A DNA stretch of 24,910 bases from an uncultured Collinsella sp. (GTDB lineage Bacteria; Actinomycetota; Coriobacteriia; Coriobacteriales; Coriobacteriaceae), in NCBI GenBank assembly GCA_937958315.1, contig CALFGH010000249.1, forward strand, positions 1 to 24,910, read 5' to 3'. Below are positions 1 through 6,540 of the stretch, one piece after another; the stretch's first letter is position 1, and each line of letters begins with the position of its first letter. A program made the position numbers and the translations under genes. The notes under the pieces were generated by a model. It worked only from the letters and a program-made list of their open reading frames with translations. It was not told the origin of the DNA and did no database searches.

Positions 1-330
1 ATAGTACAAGTTGGTGTTGACGTCGCTCAAATCGCCCTCCTCGTGGCCGAGCTTAAAGCACAGCCAGTGATAGGTGTCGGGCGTGAGCTGCATGAGGCCG
101 ACGGCTCCGGCATGGGAGACGGCGTCCTTGTCAAAGTGGCTCTCGGCCAAAATCAGGCCGGCCACCAGAGAGGAGGGCAGCGAAAAACGCGCAGCCTCCC
201 GCTCCACAGCGTCGCGATAGGGCAGCACAAAAAGTCGGCGCAGAGCAAAAAAGCCGCAGCCTGCACACAGCAGCAGCACCAAAAGCAGGGCAAGGAGGCG
301 CCGAAGCCCACGGCGGGTATGCAGCCTCAC
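1..330 (-). CDS. Lytic transglycosylase, SLT domain (5' part only, runs off left edge)
   Basis: A murein-cleaving enzyme acting at the cell wall; only the first 110 residues are in the window. A hydrophobic N-terminal segment (about residues 11-30, with Cys22 and Cys25 near its end) would serve as a signal or membrane anchor. The SLT core follows: ILAESHF with the presumed catalytic Glu at residue 63, then AGAVGLMQLTP at about 74-84, the classic Slt/MltC-type motif. The GTG start at 330-328 overlaps the TGA of the preceding coaE remnant as GTGA, the usual sign of translational coupling; a second GTG lies two codons upstream. There are no stops in this frame up to position 1. Membership of the SLT family is secure from the motif; the exact subfamily and the anchoring mode (lipoprotein or transmembrane) are inferred. 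Confidence 0.85.
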   Translation of the reverse strand, partial: MRLHTRRGLRRLLALLLVLLLCAGCGFFALRRLFVLPYRDAVEREAARFSLPSSLVAGLILAESHFDKDAVSHAGAVGLMQLTPDTYHWLCFKLGHEEGDLSDVNTNLYY

Positions 331-385
331 TGGCACAGCCCGAGCTTGCGGGCGATCGCGTCAACCTGCTGCTCGAGCGCGCCGG
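327..385 (-). pseudogene. coaE: 3' remnant of a dephospho-CoA kinase-like gene (coaE)
   Basis: Reading the minus strand into the transglycosylase gene, the last codons give LEQQVDAIARKLGLCQ and then TGA, which overlaps the next start as GTGA. This looks like the C-terminal helix that ends many CoaE proteins, where a stretch such as LExQVDAL is common. Going further upstream on the minus strand, the sequence soon becomes the complement of prs, so only about 15-19 codons of the gene are present. The identification is weak because so little remains. The coupling to the transglycosylase and the abrupt loss of coding sense are visible directly. The exact right boundary lies somewhere between about 363 and 390. 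Confidence 0.4.
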
Positions 386-974
386 CGTCAACCGCATCAT
401 CACCCTCGACCTGCACCAGGGTCAGATCCAGGGCTTTTTCGATATCCCGGTTAACCACCTGTCCGCGCTGCCGCTGTTTGGCCAGTACTACAACGACATG
501 CACTTCGACACCGACAACCTGGTTGTCGTCTCCCCCGACGTGGGTCGCGCCAAGGCCGCCAAGAAGCTGTCCGACATGCTCGGCTGCGACCTGGCCATCG
601 CCCACAAGGGCCGTCCGCGCCACAACGCCGCCGAGGTCATGGGCATCATCGGTGACATCAAGGGCAAGACCTGCATCATCAACGACGACATGATCGACAC
701 CGCTGGCACCCTGTGCGCCAACGTCAAGGAGCTCAAGGCCATGGGCGCTGGCGACATCTACGTCTGCGCCACCCACGGCATCTTCTCCGGTCCGGCCATC
801 GAGCGCCTGAACGACGCCCCGATCGTCGAGTGCGTCGTCACCGACGCCATCCCCGTCGAGGTCGGCGGCAAGATTAAGACCATCTCGGTCGCCGAGGAGT
901 TCGCTCAGGCCATCTCCGCCGTTTACCACGAGGAGCCCGTCTCCACGCTCGTCGGCGGCGACTTCGCGCTGTAG
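363..974 (+). pseudogene. prs: Ribose-phosphate pyrophosphokinase, 5'-truncated
   Basis: Prs makes PRPP from ribose 5-phosphate and ATP in the cytosol, for nucleotide, histidine and tryptophan synthesis. About 203 residues of the usual 315-330 are present. Visible family features are ITLDLHQGQIQGFFDIP (about 402-449), SPDVGRAK (from about 531), and the PRPP-binding loop DDMIDTAGT (about 684-710). The frame stays open upstream of 363 but reads as the complement of the transglycosylase and coaE genes, so the N-terminal ATP-binding part is missing. The first in-frame ATG is at 498, which would leave only 158 aa. As it stands the product should be inactive. An intact copy elsewhere or an assembly join is more likely than a working short form. 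A strong terminator follows at 1008. Confidence 0.8.
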
Positions 975-1007
975 CCTGCCGCGCGTCGCATCATCTTTGA
1001 CGCTTTT

Positions 1008-1039
1008 AAAGGGTCGGAAGCTCGCTTCCGACCCTTTTT
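1008..1039 (+). terminator. Rho-independent terminator of prs
   Basis: A perfect 13-bp stem (1008-1020 with 1025-1037) closes a CTCG loop and runs into a T tract. It begins 34 bases after the prs stop codon. Confidence 0.85.
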
Positions 1040-1060
1040 CTATCCCTCGCCAACCCGCCC

Positions 1061-1263
1061 TGGACAATTAGTTCAGATACGTATTTTTTTTAAAGCTCCA
1101 AAGGACCGTTCGGAGCCTTTTGAGCTCCCCAGCGGATGCCATGCCGTCCAAAGCTCATCGTTTTCGAGTACAACCGCTGCATATTTACCCTCAAATCGCC
1201 CTCAAGGGCCTTAGAAACGCCTCGAACGCCCGCCGCCCTATACGTATCTGAATTAACTGTCCA
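1061..1263. mobile_element. MITE-like element, copy 1 (203 bp, 24-bp terminal inverted repeats)
   Basis: The element begins TGGACAATTAGTTCAGATAC at 1061 and ends with the reverse complement of a near-identical 24-mer at 1240-1263 (22 of 24 positions match). The same ends occur in a second element of exactly the same length at 2588-2790. The interiors of the two are not clearly alike. No transposase is encoded, and no target-site duplication is evident in the flanks. A 68-codon open frame on the minus strand reads across it but has no other sign of being a gene. Non-autonomous transposon is the best guess; a structured intergenic repeat is the alternative. Confidence 0.65.
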
Positions 1264-1391
1264 GTAGCTATCGTCAACCTTCGCGGCAGAGCTCAATTCC
1301 CTGCAATCCCCTCAACCGATTCCACCGATTTCATAACACCCAGCCGTTCATGGCGCGCAGCGCCCCGCTGAGCGAAAAGAACGGTATGGGG
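1264..1391. other. Intergenic stretch, nothing recognised
   Basis: Between the right end of the first 203-bp element and the promoter of the next gene no RNA gene, clear hairpin or coding frame was seen. Confidence 0.5.
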
Positions 1392-1420
1392 TTCGCATTC
1401 TGCCGCCAACTTAGTACGTT
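1392..1420 (+). promoter_or_regulatory. Candidate promoter for a leaderless mRNA
   Basis: TTCGCA (1392-1397), a 17-bp spacer, and TACGTT (1415-1420, fits the TANNNT pattern of actinobacterial -10 boxes). The ATG of the next gene starts six bases after the -10 box, and no Shine-Dalgarno sequence precedes it. Both facts suggest that transcription begins at or next to the start codon. Confidence 0.45.
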
Positions 1421-1426
1421 ATAGCT

Positions 1427-2554
1427 ATGACGACCGTGATTTCACATTTCTCCGCCCTCCGCGCAATTCGTCGCGCACGACGGGCGTACTCTGCCTTACC
1501 CTGGGACTCCGTTGATAGTGAACAGCAAGCACAGGCCTTGGCTAGCTGCATTCCCAATAATGACGCGATAGACTTTGGCGCACTTTCGATACTCGATGCC
1601 TGGAATGAAGATGATTCCGAGCTGCTCGATCTTCTCGTTTCAGACGAAGACAACAGACGCCCCGACAAGCGACTTCTTCAGCATATTCTCTCCGCTCCGC
1701 TTCCTGAAGGTGCAATTATGCACGTCGAGGCCGACATCTACGCAACGTCTCCTGCCGTGACAGCCATGCTTTGTTCCAAAAATGAATCAGTCGCCAAAAC
1801 CTTGATGCTTCTCATGGAACTGCTCGGAACCTACTCCCTTCCTCCCGGGGCAACATACCCTATTGCCCATGACGACATCTGGCCCAAGGGCGATGGCGGC
1901 GCGGCGACGGGCGATCTTGATTGCTTGGGCAACCAGTCGGTGGCCGAGCAACTGAACGAAACCCGCTATGAACAGGCACACTACAAATGCGAGCCCGCAA
2001 CGACCATCGAAGAGCTCGAGGCGGTCGCACGGTTCGCCAAAAGTAGCTCGTACGCCTCGTTTCGTACGGCCGTTAAACTCGCCCGGGCTGGATCCGCATC
2101 CCCAGCCGAATCCCTAATGTTTGCCGTTCTCGGAGCACCCATGCGCTTTGGCGGTTTCGGATGTTGCAATCTGCCCATGGGAGGCCTGCTACTCAACTAT
2201 CGAATCGACTTCGACACTCTTGCGGTCAACATGTCCTCCGGCATCCCTTACGCCATCTGCGACCTGTATTGCCCGGCAGCCGGAGTCGACAACGAATACA
2301 ACGGAATCGGGCATGAGCTTCAAAACGCTCGCATCCACGATGGCAATCGAAATAATGGTCTCAAGGCAATGGGCATCCACGTCCTGGTTATCAATCGCGA
2401 CCAAATGAAAGACCTTGTTGCACTCGAAGCCTTCGCCCAAACGATGCATCGACTCGCGGGAGTCCGATTCCGATATCGCATCAAGGGCTATCGCAAGCGT
2501 CAGGCCGCTTGGCTCAACGCTCTGCGGGCCGGAATCGGCCTTGCGCCGGTCTAA
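1427..2554 (+). CDS. DUF559-like protein with PD-(D/E)XK nuclease-type C-terminus
   Basis: 375 aa, of unproven function. The N-terminal half has a helical region with AIMHVEADIYATSPAVTAML and LMELLGTYSLP (about 97-139), which resembles uncharacterised coriobacterial DUF559 relatives. The middle has GSASPAESLMFAVLGAP then GGFG and LNYRIDF (about 222-262). The C-terminal block, CDLYCPAAGVDNEYNGIGH (278-296) followed by D305, R308 and a GIHVLVI strand, matches the layout of Vsr/DUF559 folds: Asp279, Glu290, His296, Asp-x-x-Arg. The usual ExK/ExD pair is altered to NEYNG, so catalysis is uncertain. The start has no ribosome site and a candidate leaderless promoter. The gene sits alone between two 203-bp inverted-repeat elements and appears less GC-rich than its neighbours, as expected for accessory cargo. 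A weak 6-bp hairpin follows the stop (2555-2577). A defence or toxin-antitoxin role is speculation. Confidence 0.65.
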   Translation: MTTVISHFSALRAIRRARRAYSALPWDSVDSEQQAQALASCIPNNDAIDFGALSILDAWNEDDSELLDLLVSDEDNRRPDKRLLQHILSAPLPEGAIMHVEADIYATSPAVTAMLCSKNESVAKTLMLLMELLGTYSLPPGATYPIAHDDIWPKGDGGAATGDLDCLGNQSVAEQLNETRYEQAHYKCEPATTIEELEAVARFAKSSSYASFRTAVKLARAGSASPAESLMFAVLGAPMRFGGFGCCNLPMGGLLLNYRIDFDTLAVNMSSGIPYAICDLYCPAAGVDNEYNGIGHELQNARIHDGNRNNGLKAMGIHVLVINRDQMKDLVALEAFAQTMHRLAGVRFRYRIKGYRKRQAAWLNALRAGIGLAPV

Positions 2555-2587
2555 ACGGCGAATCACCCGTGCGCCGTCGAGCAGGGC

Positions 2588-2790
2588 TGGACAGTTAGTT
2601 CAAATACGTATAGAAGGACACATTGAATTAGGCTGTTTTGCAGCCATCTCTATACCATTCGCCCTATTTGAAGGCAGGATAGACTTCAAAACAGCGTCAT
2701 ATGGGCTAACTAAAGCTCCAAAACAACGCATCGGCATTGAATTGAGCAATTCGAATCCTAGAACTTATACGTATCTGAACTAACTGTCCA
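2588..2790. mobile_element. MITE-like element, copy 2 (203 bp, 24-bp terminal inverted repeats)
   Basis: The ends at 2588-2611 and 2767-2790 are inverted copies matching at 23 of 24 positions, with consensus TGGACAGTTAGTTCAGATAC plus GTAT. All four ends of the two elements fit this consensus. The interior is AT-richer than its surroundings and contains a short GGCTG/CAGCC hairpin at about 2631-2645. It carries no transposase. Together with copy 1 it brackets the DUF559-like gene and separates prs from pth, two genes that I recall as neighbours in related genomes. Confidence 0.65.
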
Positions 2791-2845
2791 CCTCGGATTT
2801 CGACGGCCGTCCAAACGCCCCCAAACAACCTCAATTGCCCTCCAT

Positions 2846-2874
2846 TTGACAGCGGCAACAGGGTCGCTCACCAT
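2846..2874 (+). promoter_or_regulatory. Candidate promoter of pth
   Basis: A perfect -35 box TTGACA (2846-2851), a 17-bp spacer and a weak -10 box CACCAT (2869-2874), about 30 bases before the pth start. It lies just outside the second 203-bp element, so pth would be transcribed independently of what is inserted upstream. Confidence 0.5.
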
Positions 2875-2904
2875 AGCAGGCGACAAATCAACGAAAGGAC
2901 GAAC

Positions 2905-3534
2905 ATGGCAGCTGCACAGCCGCTTAAGATTCGCATGGTTGCCGGGCTTGGCAACCCGGGCGAGGAATATGCCGAGACCCGCCACAACGCCGGCTTTAAG
3001 GCAATCGACGAGCTGGCCCGTCAGGCCGGCGTCACGTACTGGAAAAACCAAGCAGGCGCCGAGGTCGCGCTCATCAACATCAACGATCCCGAGGAAGAGG
3101 GCGGCAAGCGCCAGATTGTACTGGTCAAGCCGCAGTCGTACATGAACACCTCGGGCGGGCCCATCTCCAAACTCTGCCGCGAGTACAAGATCAAGGCCGA
3201 GGAGCTGCTCGTCATCCACGACGAGCTCGATATTCCCGCCGGCGACGTGCGTGTTAAGGTGGGCGGCGGCCATGCCGGTCACAACGGCCTGCGTTCCATC
3301 ATCGACAAGATGGGCAGCCGCGACTTCAGCCGCATCCGCACCGGCATCGGCAACCCTCCCGGCAAGATGGCCGTCGCCGACTACGTGCTTAAGCAGCTGC
3401 GCGCCCGCGAGGCCGAGGACTTCCAAGACACCTGCGCCCGCGCCGCAGATGCCGCCGGTCTGGCCATCGTCCACGGCGTAATCTACGCCCGCGATCACGT
3501 AAACGGCGCCGCTTCCGCCAACGGCAAGCACTAA
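2905..3534 (+). CDS. pth: Peptidyl-tRNA hydrolase
   Basis: Pth releases tRNA from peptidyl-tRNAs that have dropped off ribosomes; it is cytosolic and usually essential. At 209 aa it is slightly longer than the typical 185-200, with an 8-residue N-terminal lead and a short alanine-rich tail. Key residues are all present: Asn17 in GLGNPG, catalytic His27 in RHNAGF, the MNTSG loop (80-84), Asp106 in IHDELDIP and Asn127 in GHNGLRSI. The ATG at 2905 has AAAGGA at a good distance. A terminator-like hairpin follows at 3639. It has its own candidate promoter and appears to be monocistronic. The identification is secure. Confidence 0.97.
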   Translation: MAAAQPLKIRMVAGLGNPGEEYAETRHNAGFKAIDELARQAGVTYWKNQAGAEVALININDPEEEGGKRQIVLVKPQSYMNTSGGPISKLCREYKIKAEELLVIHDELDIPAGDVRVKVGGGHAGHNGLRSIIDKMGSRDFSRIRTGIGNPPGKMAVADYVLKQLRAREAEDFQDTCARAADAAGLAIVHGVIYARDHVNGAASANGKH

Positions 3535-3552
3535 AACCTACCAAAAAGGGAT

Positions 3553-3714
3553 GTTTATTTTGGCAGGTTTTATCTGCGTAAACGCCGCAGTCGGCACATC
3601 GCAATAAACACGCTGCAACCATACATGCATAACGCTCCAAAGGGGGCCGGCCTCACTGATGCGCGAGACCGGCCTCCTTTGCCGTTTTGCCTGATAAAAC
3701 CTGCCAAAATAAAC
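3553..3714. repeat. Perfect 21-bp inverted repeat enclosing the pth terminator region
   Basis: Bases 3553-3573 (GTTTATTTTGGCAGGTTTT plus AT) are exactly the reverse complement of 3694-3714. The arms are 120 bases apart and enclose the terminator-like hairpin at 3639-3680. The block could be a small inverted-repeat element of 162 bp. No coding sequence or target duplication is seen. Confidence 0.65.
3639..3680 (+). terminator. Terminator-like hairpin downstream of pth
   Basis: Two 16-base arms (3639-3654 and 3665-3680) pair with one G-U wobble and one mismatch. They start AAAGG and end CCTTT, and a short T-rich run follows after a few bases. It lies about 105 bases after the pth stop, nested inside the 21-bp inverted repeat. 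Confidence 0.5.
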
Positions 3715-3795
3715 CTGCCCCTATTTGGTAGGCCAAAGTGGATAAACCCTGCTCCCAACCGCCGAAGATACACGTAAGCGACATGTCCATGAGGG

Positions 3796-3840
3796 TATAA
3801 TTTGCACCGTATGTCTGCACAACGCCTGTGCGCGTACGGT
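3796..3840 (+). promoter_or_regulatory. Candidate -10 box and leader hairpin of the nfnAB-like operon
   Basis: TATAAT at 3796-3801 is a perfect -10 box, but no good -35 box lies 16-18 bases upstream. The leader then holds ACCGTA (3806-3811) pairing with TACGGT (3835-3840) and an inner GCACA/TGTGC stem, followed by four T residues. It might be a weak attenuator, or only a leader hairpin. The ribosome site AGAGAGGGG lies just before the ATG at 3907. Confidence 0.4.
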
Positions 3841-3906
3841 TTTATTCGGGCTACCGTCCATTTCCGTGGAGGCACGGTTCGGTCGCCCTAACAAGAGAGG
3901 GGTTCT

Positions 3907-4746
3907 ATGTATAAGATCCTGGAGAAGACGCAGTTCTCGGAGAAGGTGTTCAAGTTCCGCATCGAGGCGCCCGCAATCGCCAAGCATGCGCACGCTGGAC
4001 AGTTCCTCATGGTTCGCGCCAATGAGACGGGCGAGCGTGTCCCGTTTACCCTGGCCGGCTGGAACGGTGACGAGGGCTGGGTCGAGTTCATCTTCATGGT
4101 GATCGGCAAGACCACCGAGATGCTTTCCACCTACGAGGCCGGCGAGTCGCTGCGCGACGTCGTGGGCCCGCTGGGCGTTCCCACCGAGATGGCCGAGGGC
4201 CCCTGCGCCGTCATTGGCGGCGGCGTCGGCCTGGCAATTGCCTTCCCGGTCGCCAAGCACCTGGTCGAGACCGGCCACGAGGTGCACGCCATCATGGGCG
4301 CCCGCACCAAGGACCTTCTGCTCATGGAGGACCAGTTCCGCGAGCTCCTCGACGAGGACCACATCCACATCACCACTGACGACGGTTCCTACGGCGAGCA
4401 GGGCGTTGTCACCGCTCCGCTGGAGCGCCTGCTGCAGGACAAGGCTGTGAGCCAGGTCTTCTGCGTCGGCCCCGTTCCGATGATGAAGTTCTCGACCCTC
4501 ACCGCCCAGAAGTACGACACCCCCATCACCGCGTCGCTCAACCCCATCATGGTTGACGGCACCGGCATGTGCGGCTGCTGCCGCGTCGAGGTGGGCGGCG
4601 TGACCAAGTTTGCTTGCGTCGACGGCCCCGACTTCGATGCCACCCTGGTCGACTGGGATGACCTTCGTGCCCGCCAGGCCGCTTACCGTTCCGAAGAGGG
4701 CGAGTCCCTCAAGACCTATGAGGAAAAGAGCTGCGCATGCCACTAG
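3907..4746 (+). CDS. nfnA: Ferredoxin-NADP+ reductase-like subunit (NfnA type, FAD/[2Fe-2S])
   Basis: 279 aa of the sulfide/dihydroorotate dehydrogenase electron-transfer (PyrK-like) family. The FAD-binding motif RVPFT lies at 44-48. The nucleotide-binding glycines IGGGVGLA lie at 103-110. The C-terminal iron-sulfur segment has Asp217, Cys222, Cys225 and Cys237 in DGTGMCGCC...FACVDGP; NfnA proteins use an Asp/Cys ligand set of this kind for a [2Fe-2S] cluster. Its partner gene overlaps by 10 bases. In clostridia and Thermotoga the NfnAB pair couples NADH, NADPH and ferredoxin by electron bifurcation, supplying NADPH in anaerobes. That exact activity is inferred here from the pairing. PyrK is an alternative name, but no pyrD neighbour is present. 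Confidence 0.85.
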   Translation: MYKILEKTQFSEKVFKFRIEAPAIAKHAHAGQFLMVRANETGERVPFTLAGWNGDEGWVEFIFMVIGKTTEMLSTYEAGESLRDVVGPLGVPTEMAEGPCAVIGGGVGLAIAFPVAKHLVETGHEVHAIMGARTKDLLLMEDQFRELLDEDHIHITTDDGSYGEQGVVTAPLERLLQDKAVSQVFCVGPVPMMKFSTLTAQKYDTPITASLNPIMVDGTGMCGCCRVEVGGVTKFACVDGPDFDATLVDWDDLRARQAAYRSEEGESLKTYEEKSCACH

Positions 4747-6146
4747 TTAACGGTCGTTTCGTTGCCGATATGAAGTCGCCCCGCACCCCCGATAACGAGG
4801 AGCCGGCTGCCGAGCGCGCCTGCGACTTCCGCCCCGTCGACAAGGGCTTCACCGAGGAGATGGCGCTGGCCGAGGCCGAGCGCTGCCTCAACTGCAAGAA
4901 GCCGTTCTGTGTTGAGGGCTGCCCCGTCAACATCAACATCCCCCGCTTTATCGAGCAGATCCGCGCGAAGGACTTCGGCGGCGCCCTCGATACCATCCGC
5001 GAGGACTCCATGCTTCCCGCTATCTGCGGCCGCGTCTGCCCGCAGGAGAACCAGTGCGAGGGCAAGTGCATCCGTGGTAAGAAGTCCGAGCCCGTGGCCA
5101 TCGGCCAGCTCGAGCGCTTCCTGGGTGACCGCCCCGAGCTCGCCTCCACGCCCAAGATGGCCCCCAAGAACGGCAAGAAGGTCGCCGTCGTCGGCTCTGG
5201 CCCGTCCGGCATCACCTGCGCCGGCGAGCTCGCCCGCAACGGCTTTGACGTCACCGTCTTTGAGGCCTTCTTTACCGGCGGCGGCGTGCTGGTCTACGGC
5301 ATCCCTGAGTTCCGTCTGCCCAAGGCAGTCGTCAAGCGCGAGATTGACGGCCTGGAGGACATGGGCGTCAAGTTTGAGTACAACTCCGTCGTGGGCAACA
5401 TGGCCACGGCCGAGGAGCTGTTCGAGCAGGGCTTCGACGCCATCTACGTGGCGACCGGCGCCGGCCTGCCCAAGTTCCTCAACGTCCCCGGCGAGAACCT
5501 GCCCAACGTCTTCTTCGCGAACGAGTACCTCACCCGCGTGAACCTGATGAAGGCCAACAAGTTCCCCGAGTACGACACCCCCACCAAGCACGGCAAGAAC
5601 GTCGTCGTCTTTGGTGGCGGCAACGTGGCTATGGACGCCGTCCGTACCGCCAAGCGCCTGGGCGCCGAGCACGCCATCATCGCCTACCGTCGTACCGAGG
5701 ACGAGATGCCCTGCCGTCGCGCCGAGCTGCACCATGCCAAGGCCGAGGGCGTCGAGGTTCTGCCGCTCGTCTCCCCGCTCGAGTTTGTCGCCGGCGAGGA
5801 CGGCTCCGTGTGTGCCGTCAAGGTCCAGAAGATGGAGCTCGGCGAGCCCGACGAGTCCGGCCGCCGTCGTCCGGTGCCCATCGAGGGCGCCATCGAGGAG
5901 ATCCCCTGCGATGTCGCGATCTCGGCTATCGGCACCAACGCCAACCCCTTCGCAAAGAAGATCGGCGGCAAGATGGAGCTCAACAAGTGGGGCTACATCG
6001 TTGCCGACGAGGAGACCGGCCAGACCACCGATCCCCGCATCTGGGCCGGCGGCGACATCGTCACCGGTGCCGCTACGGTCATTCTGGCGATGGGCGCCGG
6101 CAAGAAGGCCGCCGCTTCCATCACCAAGAGCCTGCTGGGCGAGTAA
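4737..6146 (+). CDS. nfnB: NADPH-dependent glutamate synthase small chain-like / NfnB subunit
   Basis: 469 aa, usually annotated gltA or gltD-like. An N-terminal Fer4_20-type domain carries two cysteine groups, Cys50/53/58/62 and Cys97/101/107/111, fitting two [4Fe-4S] clusters. An FAD Rossmann motif VGSGPSG (152-158) follows, then a second dinucleotide site VFGGGNVAMD (291-300), and a C-terminal GGDIVTGAATVILAMGAGKKA block. No glutamate synthase large chain is nearby, and the gene overlaps nfnA, so a role as the NADPH- and ferredoxin-reacting subunit of Nfn is preferred to glutamate synthesis. The ATG at 4737 lies inside the last codons of nfnA, which indicates translational coupling. A bidirectional terminator follows. 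Confidence 0.88.
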   Translation: MPLVNGRFVADMKSPRTPDNEEPAAERACDFRPVDKGFTEEMALAEAERCLNCKKPFCVEGCPVNINIPRFIEQIRAKDFGGALDTIREDSMLPAICGRVCPQENQCEGKCIRGKKSEPVAIGQLERFLGDRPELASTPKMAPKNGKKVAVVGSGPSGITCAGELARNGFDVTVFEAFFTGGGVLVYGIPEFRLPKAVVKREIDGLEDMGVKFEYNSVVGNMATAEELFEQGFDAIYVATGAGLPKFLNVPGENLPNVFFANEYLTRVNLMKANKFPEYDTPTKHGKNVVVFGGGNVAMDAVRTAKRLGAEHAIIAYRRTEDEMPCRRAELHHAKAEGVEVLPLVSPLEFVAGEDGSVCAVKVQKMELGEPDESGRRRPVPIEGAIEEIPCDVAISAIGTNANPFAKKIGGKMELNKWGYIVADEETGQTTDPRIWAGGDIVTGAATVILAMGAGKKAAASITKSLLGE

Positions 6147-6174
6147 TCACCTACAGTGCTAGCCATCAAACGGC

Positions 6175-6212
6175 AAAGTCCCCGTCGAGCACACGCCCGG
6201 CGGGGACTTTTT
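6175..6212. terminator. Bidirectional terminator between nfnB and the giant surface-protein gene
   Basis: AAAGTCCCCG (6175-6184) pairs with CGGGGACTTT (6201-6210) and is followed by TT; on the other strand the stem is likewise followed by TTT. It lies between convergent genes and could serve both. Confidence 0.75.
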
Positions 6213-6226
6213 CTATACCGGCCGCC

Positions 6227-6267
6227 CAAACCACCACAAAGGTGCCTGTCCCCTTTGCGGTGGTTTG
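6227..6267. repeat. GGGGACAG-core extragenic palindrome, copy 1
   Basis: CAAACCACCACAAAGG (6227-6242) faces its inverted copy at 6252-6267 with one mismatch; the centre reads GGTGCCTGTCCCC. Closely related palindromes occur at 13264, 15572 and 17180. Repeats with a GGGGACAG core resemble REP sequences that are commonly associated with RAYT (IS200-like) transposases; no such transposase is in this window. Confidence 0.8.
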
Positions 6268-6287
6268 AGGCTTGGTCGGTCGTTTTG

Positions 6288-6503
6288 TCTCAATCTGTAA
6301 CACCTGGAGCCCGTTGAGCCTTGTAGTTGTTACAGATCGAGATATCGCTCCAACCGCCTCCGCTTTGTCTCAATCTGTAACAGTTAGAGGCCAAATTCCT
6401 CGCTATGTGTTACAGATCGAGACGTTAGGTTGGCGGCTGAACAGTTCATCTCAATCTGTAACACCTGGAACCCAAATATCTGGCTTGATGTTACAGATTG
6501 AGA
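6288..6503. repeat. Six-copy alternating 15-bp repeat array, copy 1
   Basis: TCTCAATCTGTAACA and its inverse TGTTACAGATYGAGA alternate at starts 6288, 6328, 6368, 6408, 6449 and 6489, that is 40, 40, 40, 41 and 40 bases apart. They form three 55-bp palindromes with 25-base loops. The array lies 37 bases downstream of the stop codon of the minus-strand giant surface-protein gene. A second array with the same spacing lies 37 bases downstream of the other surface-protein gene (13337-13552). It could act as 3'-UTR hairpins or as an array of protein-binding sites. Confidence 0.9.
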
Positions 6504-6540
6504 TTTTGCTAAAGCCGAGGATGGGCGCTGTCGCCAAAAC

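Noticed and set aside
43..693. Plus-strand open frame at the left end
   Set aside because: It crosses from the antisense of the transglycosylase into prs in the wrong frame and has no coding features.
1090..1296. Small 68-codon minus-strand gene inside the first 203-bp element
   Set aside because: It reads through both the interior and a terminal repeat, has no ribosome site, and the second element has no counterpart.
3796..3906. Riboswitch upstream of the nfnAB-like operon
   Set aside because: The leader has one simple hairpin, but no conserved riboswitch core was recognised.
3721..5735. Minus-strand open frames opposite the nfnAB-like operon
   Set aside because: The plus strand encodes proteins with full cofactor motifs; the minus frames are Gly/Val/Asp/Leu-rich shadows.
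6288..6503. CRISPR array
   Set aside because: Repeats are only 15 bp and alternate in orientation, spacers are homologous between the two arrays, and no cas gene is present.
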